Assembly (NCBI GenBank): GCA_910589165.1
Contig: CAJUSP010000001.1
Coordinates: 62,001 to 126,000 of the forward strand
Length of the DNA stretch: 64,000 bases
Reading direction: 5' to 3'
Source: an uncultured Adlercreutzia sp.
Lineage (GTDB): Bacteria; Actinomycetota; Coriobacteriia; Coriobacteriales; Eggerthellaceae
Part shown: positions 33,764 to 42,320 of the stretch, piece by piece
Layout of the letters: each line of letters starts with the position of its first letter
Numbering within the stretch: position 1 is the stretch's first letter
Made by a program: the position numbers and the translations under genes
The notes under the pieces: model-generated
What the model was told of the DNA's origin: nothing
Seen by the model: only the letters and a program-made list of their open reading frames with translations
The model's database searches: none

Positions 33764-33791
33764 GTTGCGGCTTCTTTCGAAGCGACTGCAA

Positions 33792-33820
33792 AGTATAGCG
33801 AAAGCGACCACCCCGCGCAA
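33792..33820 (-). promoter_or_regulatory. Promoter of tRNA-Thr copy 2
   Basis: On the minus strand TTGCGC (-35, 33815-33820), a 17-bp spacer and TATACT (-10, 33792-33797), about 28 bp upstream of the tRNA 5' end. The equivalent position at copy 1 has no such signal. Confidence 0.8.
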
Positions 33821-33857
33821 GGAGGGATGTGGCGACAAATCGCGAATTCACGAGATG

Positions 33858-33896
33858 ACCGCCGACCTACGCCCTCGTAATGCGTAGGTCGGCGGT
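33858..33896. repeat. Hairpin containing an inverted tRNA-Thr fragment
   Basis: Perfect 14-bp stem accgccgacctacg / cgtaggtcggcggt around an 11-base loop. The right half and loop (about 33870-33896) read on plus as the anticodon and T-arm portion of tRNA-Thr(CGU): ctcgtaatgcgtaggtc is identical and flanking bases nearly so, in opposite orientation to the tRNA 107 bp away. It is positioned to terminate the minus-strand aldo/keto reductase gene. Confidence 0.7.
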
Positions 33897-33909
33897 TGGC
33901 GTTGGGTTG

Positions 33910-35052
33910 CTAGCAGCCGAACAGTTCGGCGGTCTGTTCCATGCGTTGGGCGATAGGCACGCCGAAGGGGCAGTTGGGCTCGCAGGCTTCGCAGCCGGTG
34001 CAGTCGCCGGCCTTCGCATCGAGTGCCTCGTAGTGCTCGCGCACCGAAGGCGGAATTTGGTCGTGGGCCAGGGCCAAGTCGGCGTACTTGTTCACCGTGG
34101 CGATGTTGATGCCCACGGTGCAGGGCTGGCAGTGGCCGCAGTAGATGCACTGGCCGAAGTAGGCGTGGGCCGGTGCGGCGGCCAGCACGCTCGCGTAGTC
34201 GAGCTCTTCGGGGGTAGCGTCCAGATAGCGTAGGGCGTCCTCCAGCTGGGCTACGCTCTCGATGCCGGCGAGCACGCTGGCCACGGCCGGGCGCGTGAGG
34301 CAGTAGTGCAGGCACTGGGCTGCCGTGAGGGCCGAACCGAAGGGTGACTTCTCGGCATCCAGCAGCCGACCGCCCGCATAGGGCTTCATCACGGTAAGCC
34401 CCACGCCCCGCGCCGCGCAGGTGGCGTACAGCTTCTCGCGCGTGGGGTCGATGCGCTCGCCGGCCTCGGCGAAGTCGCCGAACAGCGTCTCCAAATCGTC
34501 GCTGGCAGGCATAAGGTCGTAGGCCGGGTTCAGGCTGAACATGATCATCTCGATCTCGCCGCATTCCGCCGCTGCCTGCGCCACCTCGGGGTTGTGGGTG
34601 GATAGCCCGATGTGCTGAATGCGCCCGGCCGCCAGAAGCTCGCGCACGTAGGCGATGAAGGGGCCGTCCATGATCTCGCGGAACTCGTCCACGCGGTCCA
34701 CATAGTGAATCATGCCCAGTTCCACGTGGTCGGTCTGCAGCCGTTCGAGTAAGTCGTCGAAGGCAGGCCGTACCTGGGCCAAGTCGCGAGTGCGCACGTA
34801 CTGGCCGTCCTGCCAGGTGGATCCGATGTGCCCCTGGATGATCCATCCGTCGCGGTCGGGGGCAATCACCTCGCCCAGTCGGCTGCGCACCGCCGGGTCG
34901 GCCATCCAGCAATCCACGAGGTTCATACCCGCGGCGCGCCCGCGCTCGGCTACGGCGCGCACCTCGTCCATTTCCATGCCGCTGATCCATTCGGCGCCGA
35001 AACCGATCTCGCTTACTTCCAAGCCGGTGTTTCCCAAGGTGCGGTAGTGCAT
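33910..35052 (-). CDS. Aldo/keto reductase with C-terminal 4Fe-4S clusters
   Basis: A 380-residue protein. Residues 1 to about 285 form an aldo/keto reductase barrel (RTLGNTGLEVSEIGFGAEW, VDCWMADPAV, MIHYVDRVDEF). A ferredoxin-like tail follows with CIYCGHCQPCTVG and CTGCEACEPNCPFG. Such fusions are common in anaerobes and are expected to use Fe-S electrons or NAD(P)H; the substrate is unknown. It is divergent from murT-gatD. A clear site AAAGGACTGCC precedes the ATG. Confidence 0.85.
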   Translation of the reverse strand: MHYRTLGNTGLEVSEIGFGAEWISGMEMDEVRAVAERGRAAGMNLVDCWMADPAVRSRLGEVIAPDRDGWIIQGHIGSTWQDGQYVRTRDLAQVRPAFDDLLERLQTDHVELGMIHYVDRVDEFREIMDGPFIAYVRELLAAGRIQHIGLSTHNPEVAQAAAECGEIEMIMFSLNPAYDLMPASDDLETLFGDFAEAGERIDPTREKLYATCAARGVGLTVMKPYAGGRLLDAEKSPFGSALTAAQCLHYCLTRPAVASVLAGIESVAQLEDALRYLDATPEELDYASVLAAAPAHAYFGQCIYCGHCQPCTVGINIATVNKYADLALAHDQIPPSVREHYEALDAKAGDCTGCEACEPNCPFGVPIAQRMEQTAELFGC

Positions 35053-35266
35053 GGCAGTCCTTTCGTCGCGAGTTTTCGCCCATCTTATCAGGTTGGAGTG
35101 AACTCAAGGCAAGCGGCCCGCTCATCTTTGGGGATTCCGCATGGGGCCCGTTCCGGTCACCGTCCCACGGTATACTGGCATCCGATGTTCGACGCGCGGC
35201 GGATGCGTAGGGCGCCCGACGGTGCGGCGGCCACGACGCGGGCCGCCCGACCAGCGAGGTGTGTTC

Positions 35267-37540
35267 ATGACGGTGCGTTATTCTGTGGCGAAGGCGGCCA
35301 GTGCGGCGACGACCTGGGGCTTGCGCCATGTGGCCCATCGGCCGGCGGCCAACCTGCCCGGCAAGCTGGCGCTGAAGATTGATCCGGCGCTGCTGGACGA
35401 GCTGCGCGCCAAGTGCGTGGAGGGCTCCGTCATCACCGTGGGCACCAACGGCAAGACGTCGACGAACAACCTGTTGGCCGACGCGTTCCAGGCCGCGGGC
35501 CGTTCCATCATCTGCAACCGAACCGGTGCGAATTTGGCCGCGGGCATCGCCTCAGCGCTGCTCCAGCAGCCCCGGGCCCAGTGGGGCGTCTTCGAATGCG
35601 ACGAGCTGTGGCTCGCCCACGTGCTGCCCCATCTGCGCTCGAACTACGTGCTGCTGCTGAATTTGTTCCGCGACCAGCTGGACCGCTGCGGGGAGATCGA
35701 CCGCATTCAAACTTCCATCGCCGGCGCCCTGGCCGCCTCGCCGGAAACGGTGCTCGTGTACAACGCCGACGACCCCCTGTGCGCCCGCATTGCTGACGAG
35801 GTGCCCAACCGCACCATCGCCTTCGGCCTGGCCGAGTCTATGGGCCTGCCGCAGAACACCGTGGCCGATGCGCAGATGTGCCAGAAGTGCGACGGCATGA
35901 TCGCCTACCGCTTCCGCCAGTACGGCCAGCTGGGAGACTACTACTGCGAGTCGTGCGACTTCGCTCGCCCGGCGCTTGACTACGCGGCCCGCGATGTGCG
36001 CATTGCCCCTGCGGGCGTGACGCTGGAGGTAGAAGGCCCCGACGGCACCCAGCCCCTTTCGACGCCCCAGGCCACGCCGTACGCGGCCTACAACCTGGTG
36101 GCGGCCTACGCGCTCACCCAGCAAGTGGCCATTTCCGCCGCCGACCTGCAGAAAGCCGTGCGCGCCTTCAACCCGCGCAACGGGCGCCTGCAGCGCTACG
36201 ACATCGACGGGCACCCGGTGCTGCTGAACCTGGCGAAGAACCCGACGGGCTTCAACCAGAACCTGAAGATCGTGGAAGCTGACGAGGCGCCGAAAGTGGT
36301 GGCGTTCTTCATCAACGACCAGGTGGCCGATGGGCGTGACATCTCGTGGATTTGGGACATCGATTTCGAGGAGCTGGCCGGCCAGCCGAACACCGTTGTT
36401 GTTGCGGGCGGCTCGCGGGCCAACGACTTGCAGGTGCGCCTGAAGTATGCCGGCATCCGTGCCACGCTCGGCGATATCCACGATGCTTTCGCCCTGGCCC
36501 GGGCGCTCGGCGAGGCCGACGAGGCGTGGAAGGGCTGCGGGGTGTATGCCATCGCGAACTACACGGCTCTGCCCCCGGTGCACGAGGCCCTGGACAAGAT
36601 GGAAGCCGCCGGCGGTGCGAGCGGCGTTTCCGAAGAAGCGGTGGCCCGCGCGGCTGATACGGTGAGACAAGGTTCCGCGGTGAGACAGTGCCCCGGAGGG
36701 GTGTCTCATTCCGCGGAAGTCGTTCGCGGCGAAGCCGAGGAAGGGTCAACCGAAATGAGACGCCCCTCCGGGGCACTGTCTCACTCTGGCGAAGCCCCGG
36801 TGGTCATCGTGCATTTGCTGCCCGACCTGCTGAACCTGTATGGCGACGGCGGCAACGTACGCGTGTTGGAGGAGCGGCTGCGGTGGCGCGGCGTTCCCGT
36901 GGAGGTGCGCCGCGTGCCCCATGGCGGCACCGTGAATTTGGCCGAGGCCGACCTCGTCTTCATGGGCGGCGGCCCCGACCGCGAGCAGAAGCTGGCCAGC
37001 GAGCAGCTGCTCGCCATGGCCGACGACCTGAGCGCCTACGTGGAAGACGACGGCCCGCTGCTGGCCATTTGCGGCGGCTACCAGATTCTCGGCCGCCAGT
37101 GGCTGTGGGGCGACGAGCTCGTGCCCGGCCTCGGCCTCATCGATATGGAAACGCGGCGCCCCGGCACCTCGGCCGACCGCCTCATCGACAACATGGTGCT
37201 CGCATCGCCCCTGGCGAGTCACCCGGTGGTGGGCTACGAGAACCACGCCGGGCGCACCTACCTGGGCGAGGGCGTGGAGGGCTTCGGCCGCGTGGTTTCC
37301 TCCTGCGGCCGCGGCAACAACGACGACGATCGTGTGGAAGGCGCCCGCTACCGCAACGTCGTGGGCACCTATTCCCACGGGCCGCTGCTTTCCAAGAACC
37401 CCGAGGTGGCCGACTGGCTGCTCGCCCGCGCCCTCGAGCGCCGCGCCGCCCGCACGGGAGCGCCTGCGCCCGAGCTCGCCCCGCTCGACGACGCCGAGGA
37501 GCTGGCCGCCAACGCCCATATGGTGAAGCGTCTCTCCTAG
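35267..37540 (+). CDS. murT-gatD: MurT-GatD fusion, lipid II isoglutaminyl synthase
   Basis: A 757-residue single frame. Residues 1 to about 470 are MurT: a Mur-ligase ATPase (GTNGKTSTNNL), a Cys4 zinc ribbon (CQKCDG...CESC) and a C-terminal DUF1727 domain. Residues about 510-757 are GatD, a class I glutamine amidotransferase with catalytic Cys in LLAICGGYQILG and His in GTYSHGPLL. Together they amidate the alpha-carboxyl of D-Glu in lipid II. The two are normally separate adjacent genes. Here residues about 472-506 are encoded by a palindromic element (36680-36784) exactly at the junction, with no stop codon. TATACT at 35171 is a possible -10. Confidence 0.9.
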   Translation: MTVRYSVAKAASAATTWGLRHVAHRPAANLPGKLALKIDPALLDELRAKCVEGSVITVGTNGKTSTNNLLADAFQAAGRSIICNRTGANLAAGIASALLQQPRAQWGVFECDELWLAHVLPHLRSNYVLLLNLFRDQLDRCGEIDRIQTSIAGALAASPETVLVYNADDPLCARIADEVPNRTIAFGLAESMGLPQNTVADAQMCQKCDGMIAYRFRQYGQLGDYYCESCDFARPALDYAARDVRIAPAGVTLEVEGPDGTQPLSTPQATPYAAYNLVAAYALTQQVAISAADLQKAVRAFNPRNGRLQRYDIDGHPVLLNLAKNPTGFNQNLKIVEADEAPKVVAFFINDQVADGRDISWIWDIDFEELAGQPNTVVVAGGSRANDLQVRLKYAGIRATLGDIHDAFALARALGEADEAWKGCGVYAIANYTALPPVHEALDKMEAAGGASGVSEEAVARAADTVRQGSAVRQCPGGVSHSAEVVRGEAEEGSTEMRRPSGALSHSGEAPVVIVHLLPDLLNLYGDGGNVRVLEERLRWRGVPVEVRRVPHGGTVNLAEADLVFMGGGPDREQKLASEQLLAMADDLSAYVEDDGPLLAICGGYQILGRQWLWGDELVPGLGLIDMETRRPGTSADRLIDNMVLASPLASHPVVGYENHAGRTYLGEGVEGFGRVVSSCGRGNNDDDRVEGARYRNVVGTYSHGPLLSKNPEVADWLLARALERRAARTGAPAPELAPLDDAEELAANAHMVKRLS
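36680..36784 (+). repeat. REPIN-like palindromic element, copy C (MurT-GatD junction)
   Basis: 31-bp arms (36680-36710, 36754-36784) around a 43-bp spacer. The single arm mismatch is a G-U pair in the sense RNA. The total of 105 bp is a multiple of three. The arm sequence matches copies A and B, but it is read in a different frame from copy A (QCPGGVSH here, TVPRRGVS there). ttccgcgg occurs on both sides of the left arm (36673-36680, 36709-36716), and a partial ggtgagaca lies 18 bp upstream. Confidence 0.88.
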
Positions 37541-37825
37541 GCGCTGCCGGCAGGCCCCGCCGCCCCCGATCCGTCTCGCTATTGGCGCTCCAGCGCACCG
37601 CGGGCGGCAAGCGCTGCGGCCTGCAGCCATTTCCCGACCCGCCCGCTTCGAATTTTTCTGCATAAGTTGTGGACAAACCACCGCTTCAGTGTGGCTTTTC
37701 GCTGGGAATGCCCCTCGGTTTATTGCGCCGCAGGTCGATTTTCACCAAAATGTTACTTCTATAACTGAAGTGTCAAAGTCCGCGCTTCGCCGCGGGCCCC
37801 GACCACGAAAGCGAGCACGCACCGC

Positions 37826-39556
37826 ATGGCCGAAGCTTCTGGCAACAACAATCCTCGCGCCCAGCACGCATCCCAGCCCGTGGGCAAGTCGAACAACCCC
37901 CGCCACTCCCAGCCTATCGGGCAGGGGAGCGCGTCGGCGTCGCAGCCTTTGGGCCCCACCAATAACCCGCGCCATTCCCAGCCGGTAGGGAAGTCGAACA
38001 ACCCTCGCCACTCACAGCCTGTGGGCGGGTCGAACAACCCGCGGCACTCGCAGCCTGTGGGCTCGAACAACCCGCGGCATTCCCAGCCGCTGAACTCGCA
38101 GCCGCTTATGAGCGGCACCACGGGTTACGCGCCCGTGCTTCCCGCCGGCGCCGAGCCGAACCCCTACTCGCGCGGTGCCACTGCCGACGAGTACGCCCGC
38201 GACCGCCGTCGCAAGAAGCGCCGCCGCGTGCTGCTGGGGGTGCTCGCCTTCCTGATGGTGGGCGTTCTGGGTGCCACCGGCGCGGCCTGGGCCTACATCA
38301 GCGGCATCGAGCAGGAAATGAACGAGGACATCACCCCCGAGGTCGTCGAGGCGCTGGAGCCCCCGGCCCAGTACGACGGCGGCACCTTTTACATGCTGCT
38401 CATGGGCACCGACAAATCGGCCTACCGTGAGCAGAGCGCCCAGTACGCCGGCGACACGTTCCGCTCCGACTCCATGATCCTCACGCGGGTGGACCCGCAG
38501 AACAAGAAGGTCACCATGGTGTCGATGCACCGCGATACCGAGATTGAAATCGACGGCTACGGCCTGCAGAAGCTGAACGCCTCCTACGCCATCGGCGGCC
38601 CGGCGCTCGCCATTAAGACGGTGTCCCAGATGGCTGGCGTGCCCATTTCCCACTACGCCGAAATCAACTTCGACGGCTTCGAGGAAGTCGTCGATGCCTT
38701 GGGCGGCGTCGAGGTGGATGTCCCCATGGAAATCAACGACGATGAAGCTGGCGGCCATGTGGACGCGGGTCTGCAGACGCTTTCAGGCGAAGAGGCGCTC
38801 ATCCTGTGCCGCAGCCGCCATTCCTACGACGAGTACGGCGACGGCGACCGTTATCGCGCCGCCAACCAGCGCCTGGTGCTGGGGGCCATCGCGAAGAAGA
38901 TTCTCTCTTCCGACCTCACCACCATGACGAACACCATCAGCGCCCTGTCCCAGTACATCACCACCGATTTCAAGGTGGGCGACATTGTGGCGCTGGCCAC
39001 CTCCATGCAGGGCATCGATCCCTCCACCGATATTTACTCGGCCATGGAGCCCACCATCAGCGAGTACAAGAACGACACCTGGTACGAGAAGCTTGATGTG
39101 TCGGCGTGGAACACCATGATGGGCCGCGTGCGCGAGGGCCTGCCCCCCACCGAGGCCGACGAGATCGACGAGCTGAACGGCACGGTGCTTGCCAGCGTGG
39201 GCGACGGCGCCGGCGCGGCCAGCGATGCCGAGGGCGTGGAAACCCCCGGCGGCGTGCGCCAGACCTTCGGCGAGACGCGCACGGGCATCGTTACCATCAA
39301 GAACGGCAACGGCATCAACGGCGTGGGCGCCGAGGCCCTCGAGCGCATCAAGCCGCTCGGCTACACGGCCGACGCCTCCAACGCCAACAGCTTCAGCTAC
39401 GAGGAAACCGTGGTCGTGTTCGACACGCCGGATCAGCGCGTGTACGCTGAGGAGCTCATCGACGCTCTCGGGTGCGGCCGCGCCGTGCAGAACACGAACA
39501 ACGAGTACGTCTACGACGGCGACTTCCTCATCCTCATCGGCAGCGACTGGCAGTAG
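37826..39556 (+). CDS. LytR-CpsA-Psr (LCP) family glycopolymer ligase with repeat-rich N-terminus
   Basis: A 576-residue type II membrane protein. The first ~95 residues are cytoplasmic, with five near-identical copies of NNPRHSQP(V/I)G and related SQP units. A transmembrane helix is at about 132-155. The LCP domain (about 185-370: DTFRSDSMILTRVD, MVSMHRDTEIEI, GGVEVDV, LCRSRHSYDEYGDGDR) transfers teichoic-acid or capsule-type polymers to peptidoglycan. A LytR_C-like domain (about 475-570) ends the protein. The 285-bp upstream gap shows no gene. Confidence 0.9.
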   Translation: MAEASGNNNPRAQHASQPVGKSNNPRHSQPIGQGSASASQPLGPTNNPRHSQPVGKSNNPRHSQPVGGSNNPRHSQPVGSNNPRHSQPLNSQPLMSGTTGYAPVLPAGAEPNPYSRGATADEYARDRRRKKRRRVLLGVLAFLMVGVLGATGAAWAYISGIEQEMNEDITPEVVEALEPPAQYDGGTFYMLLMGTDKSAYREQSAQYAGDTFRSDSMILTRVDPQNKKVTMVSMHRDTEIEIDGYGLQKLNASYAIGGPALAIKTVSQMAGVPISHYAEINFDGFEEVVDALGGVEVDVPMEINDDEAGGHVDAGLQTLSGEEALILCRSRHSYDEYGDGDRYRAANQRLVLGAIAKKILSSDLTTMTNTISALSQYITTDFKVGDIVALATSMQGIDPSTDIYSAMEPTISEYKNDTWYEKLDVSAWNTMMGRVREGLPPTEADEIDELNGTVLASVGDGAGAASDAEGVETPGGVRQTFGETRTGIVTIKNGNGINGVGAEALERIKPLGYTADASNANSFSYEETVVVFDTPDQRVYAEELIDALGCGRAVQNTNNEYVYDGDFLILIGSDWQ

Positions 39557-39582
39557 CGGGTCGGGCCGGCACAACGTTTGCG

Positions 39583-39611
39583 GAAGGGGCTTTCGGGCCC
39601 CTTCTTCTATT
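39583..39611. terminator. Bidirectional terminator between the LCP gene and rlmH
   Basis: Stem gaaggggc / gccccttc with loop TTTCGG and a T-rich plus-strand tail. It lies between convergent genes and partly overlaps the rlmH 3' end. Confidence 0.75.
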
Positions 39612-40080
39612 TATGGTAGGGCTCGCCGCGGGATATTTTGAAGGCGCGGTAGATTTGCTCCACTAGCACGACGCGGGCCAGGTTGTGGGGCAGCGTGATG
39701 GGGCCGAAGGAGAACGTCTCGTCGGCTCGGGCGCGCACCGCGTCGCTTACGCCGTCCGACCCGCCGATGATGAAGGCCACGTCGCTTTCGCCCCGCAGCG
39801 CCAGCTCGTCCAAGTGTTGGGAAAAGCCCACGCTGGAGCGCTGCTTGCCCTCGATGGCCATGAGGATGACCCGCGCCCCCTCGGGCACCGCGGCCAGAAT
39901 GCCCTCTCCCTCGCGCTCGCGGGCTGCTTCCACGCCGCCGGCCCGCGCTGGATCCACGTCGGGCACTTCGGCCACCGTCACCTTGGCGTAGGGTCGCAGC
40001 CGCTTCAGGTACTCGTCGCACGCGGCGACCCAGAACTTCTCCTTCAGCTTGCCGACGGCGACCACGGTAATGCGCAGCAT
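39607..40080 (-). CDS. rlmH: 23S rRNA (pseudouridine1915-N3)-methyltransferase RlmH
   Basis: A 157-residue SPOUT methyltransferase. It has MLRITVVAVGKLKEKFW at the start, FIIGGSDGVSD (SAM-binding knot) and ITLPHNLARVVLVEQIYRAFKISRGEPYHK at the C-terminus, diagnostic for RlmH. It methylates m3-pseudouridine 1915 in helix 69. Length is standard. It is convergent with the LCP gene. Confidence 0.96.
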   Translation of the reverse strand: MLRITVVAVGKLKEKFWVAACDEYLKRLRPYAKVTVAEVPDVDPARAGGVEAAREREGEGILAAVPEGARVILMAIEGKQRSSVGFSQHLDELALRGESDVAFIIGGSDGVSDAVRARADETFSFGPITLPHNLARVVLVEQIYRAFKISRGEPYHK

Positions 40081-40147
40081 GGAGCTCCTCTCCCTGGGCC
40101 GCAGCGCCGCGCGAGCGAGGTGCCCCGCGCCGCGGCCCCGCGATGTT

Positions 40148-40933
40148 CTAAATGTCCAGCTCGAGCCCCACGGGGCAGTGGTCGCTTCCCTCTACGTCGT
40201 CGTAGATGCTCGCGGCCACCACGGAGTCGGCCAGCGCATCGCTCACGAAGAAGTAGTCGATGCGCCACCCCGCGTTCGTCGACCGCGCACGGTATCGGTA
40301 GCTCCACCAGCTGTAGCGACCCGTCTCGTCGGGGTGCAGCAGGCGAAACGTGTCAGTGAACCCGGCATCGATGAGCTCGTCCAGCTTGCCCCGCTCCTCG
40401 TCGGAAAAGCCCGAGGCGCCGCGGTTGGGGCCGGGGTTCTTCAGGTCGATGTCCTCGTGGGCCACGTTGAAGTCGCCGCACATGACCACGGGTTTCGGAT
40501 CGGTGGTGGTGCCATCGGGCAGCACGCCCTCCTCGAGCCCCTTGCAGAAGTCGCGGAAGGCATCGTCCCATTCCATGCGGTGGTCGATGCGCGCCAGCTC
40601 CATCTGGGAGTTCGGCGTGTACACGTTCACAAACCAAAACGCGGGGAACTCGCAGGCCACGATGCGCCCCTCGGCATCCAGGTAGTCGTTGCCCAGCCCG
40701 TGCAGCACCCGCAGCGGCTCCTCGCGGGTGAACACCGCGGTGCCCGAGTAGCCTTTCTTCTCGGCGGCCGACCAGTACTGGTGATAGCCCGGCAGGTCCA
40801 GCTCCACCTGGCCCACCTGGCACTTCGTTTCCTGCACGGCGAAGATGTCGGCCCCGAAGGCGTCGAACACCTCCAGAAAGTTCTTCTTCAGCACGGCGCG
40901 AATGCCGTTCACATTCCAAGAAACAAAGCGCAT
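40148..40933 (-). CDS. xth: Exodeoxyribonuclease III (AP endonuclease)
   Basis: A 261-residue XthA/ExoA-type Mg2+ nuclease: MRFVSWNVNGIRAVLKK, FAVQETKC (metal Glu), VMCGDFNVAHEDIDLKNP (Asp/Asn) and the C-terminal SDHCPV (catalytic His). It acts in base-excision repair at abasic sites. It is probably a separate unit; a terminator for the upstream mscL lies ahead of it. Confidence 0.96.
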   Translation of the reverse strand: MRFVSWNVNGIRAVLKKNFLEVFDAFGADIFAVQETKCQVGQVELDLPGYHQYWSAAEKKGYSGTAVFTREEPLRVLHGLGNDYLDAEGRIVACEFPAFWFVNVYTPNSQMELARIDHRMEWDDAFRDFCKGLEEGVLPDGTTTDPKPVVMCGDFNVAHEDIDLKNPGPNRGASGFSDEERGKLDELIDAGFTDTFRLLHPDETGRYSWWSYRYRARSTNAGWRIDYFFVSDALADSVVAASIYDDVEGSDHCPVGLELDI

Positions 40934-40950
40934 GGGTCTCCTTCGACAGC

Positions 40951-40995
40951 GAAAAATGGCTTGGACCTCAGGGTGAAATCCAAGCCAATTTTCGC
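40951..40995 (-). terminator. Terminator of mscL (minus strand)
   Basis: Stem with core ggcttgga / tccaagcc extended by A/T pairs, 13-base loop, and a T-run (ATTTTTCG) on the minus strand. It lies between mscL and xth. Confidence 0.75.
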
Positions 40996-41060
40996 ATTTC
41001 CCGATGAATTTGTCGAAAGCGCGCCCCTCGCTGCAGGGCGGAAGGCCGCGACGGGCGGCG

Positions 41061-41534
41061 TTACTCGGCAGGCTTGTAGGTTACCTCGGCGGGGGCGGGC
41101 AGCTCGGCGGTGCAGTGGGGGCAGCGGGTAGCGCCCACGTTGATTTCCTCCAGGCAGAAGGGGCACGTGGGGGGAACTTCCTCAAGCTCCTCGCCGTTCT
41201 TGCCGCGCATCAGGTGCTTCTTGCCGCCGTCCTTCATCTTGTTGAAGGCCTTCACCATGAGGAACACGATGAACGCCACGATAAGGAAGTTGATGACGGC
41301 GCTGATGAACGCCCCGAAGTCGATGCCGGTATCCGACCCGGGCACGGGAATGACGAGCCCCGACACTTCGGTGCCGTTGCCGCCGGTGATGAGCATGATG
41401 AGCGGGTTCACGATGTTGGTGGTCAGCGCTGTGACGATGGCGGTGAACGCCGAGCCGATGATAATGCCGACGGCCATATCGATGACATTGCCGCGGTTGA
41501 TGAACTCCTTGAACTCAGAGACGAGGTTTTTCAT
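41061..41534 (-). CDS. mscL: Large-conductance mechanosensitive channel with C-terminal zinc ribbon
   Basis: A 157-residue protein. It has the MscL N-terminal amphipathic helix and TM1 (FKEFINRGNVIDMAVGIIIGSAFTAIVTAL), a periplasmic loop, TM2 (FISAVINFLIVAFIVFLMVKAFN), and then a cytoplasmic tail with CPFCLEEINVGATRCPHC, a zinc ribbon not present in E. coli MscL. It releases osmolytes under hypo-osmotic stress. The ATG is chosen for the GGAAAGGATCC site; the start matches the family. Confidence 0.93.
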   Translation of the reverse strand: MKNLVSEFKEFINRGNVIDMAVGIIIGSAFTAIVTALTTNIVNPLIMLITGGNGTEVSGLVIPVPGSDTGIDFGAFISAVINFLIVAFIVFLMVKAFNKMKDGGKKHLMRGKNGEELEEVPPTCPFCLEEINVGATRCPHCTAELPAPAEVTYKPAE

Positions 41535-41690
41535 GGTCGGATCCTTTCCTGGGTGCCGCCGGGCGGCCTGGCCTGTGCCGCGGCTTGCGAGCCGCGTGCC
41601 TTTAGTCTGGTCGATATGACGTAGTTTGCCCGCGCCGCTGCCGCGCCGTGCTAACATGGCCCCAACCGTTAACAAGGAGTTACAACGACT

Positions 41691-42254
41691 GTGGATACCA
41701 AGAAGATCGAAGAGGGCGTCCGCCTTATTTTGGAAGGCGTGGGAGAGGACCCGACGCGCGAGGGCCTGCTGGATACGCCGGCGCGTGTGGCCCGCATGTA
41801 CGAGGAAGTGCTCGGCGGCCTCACCGAGGACCCGGCCCGCCATTTCGACGTGACCTTCGACGAGGGCCACGAGGAAATCGTGCTCGTGGGCGACATCCCC
41901 TTCTACAGCATGTGCGAGCATCACCTGGCGCCGTTCTTCGGGAAGGCGCACGTGGCCTACGTGCCCGGGGCCGACGGGCGCATCTGCGGCATCTCGAAGT
42001 TGGCGCGGCTCGTGGACGGGTTCGCCAAGCGCCCCCAGGTGCAGGAGCGGCTCACCGGGCAAATTGCCGACACGCTGGTGAAGGCGCTCTCGCCCGCCGG
42101 TGTCATCGTGGTGCTGGAGGCCGAGCACATGTGCATGTCCATGCGCGGCGTGAAGAAGCCCGGCTCGAAGACGACCACCCGCGCGGTGCGCGGTCTGTTC
42201 GAAACCGACGCCGCCGCCCGCGCCGAGGCACTGTCCCTTATTTTCCGCAAGTAG
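41691..42254 (+). CDS. folE: GTP cyclohydrolase I
   Basis: A 187-residue enzyme converting GTP to 7,8-dihydroneopterin triphosphate for folate or deazapurine synthesis. Zinc-ligand motif [41 protein letters not shown] and [21 protein letters not shown] are diagnostic. GTG start with an AACAAGGAGTTAC site. No other folate gene is adjacent. Confidence 0.96.
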   Translation: MDTKKIEEGVRLILEGVGEDPTREGLLDTPARVARMYEEVLGGLTEDPARHFDVTFDEGHEEIVLVGDIPFYSMCEHHLAPFFGKAHVAYVPGADGRICGISKLARLVDGFAKRPQVQERLTGQIADTLVKALSPAGVIVVLEAEHMCMSMRGVKKPGSKTTTRAVRGLFETDAAARAEALSLIFRK

Positions 42255-42320
42255 ACTAACCGCGGCGCCCCGGCGCCCGATACGGGCGGCCTGCGCGCCG
42301 CCAACGAGAAGGAGTTCCCT

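Larger units (their letters stand above)
29063..33776. mobile_element. tRNA-Thr-bounded genomic island
   Basis: An 89-bp direct repeat (29063-29151 and 33688-33776, one mismatch) covers the whole tRNA-Thr gene plus 13 bp of its 5' leader. Between the repeats, base composition is visibly AT-richer, with four zinc-ribbon membrane protein genes on plus and a HepT/MntA pair on minus. No integrase is present. The promoter-bearing intact tRNA is at the right edge; the left copy lacks a promoter and has an acceptor mismatch, as expected for a distal att-like copy. Recombination between the repeats would delete about 4.6 kb. Confidence 0.65.

Noticed and set aside
29063..33776. CRISPR array or integrase within the island
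   Set aside because: No spaced short repeats and no recombinase-like protein in any frame between the tRNA copies.
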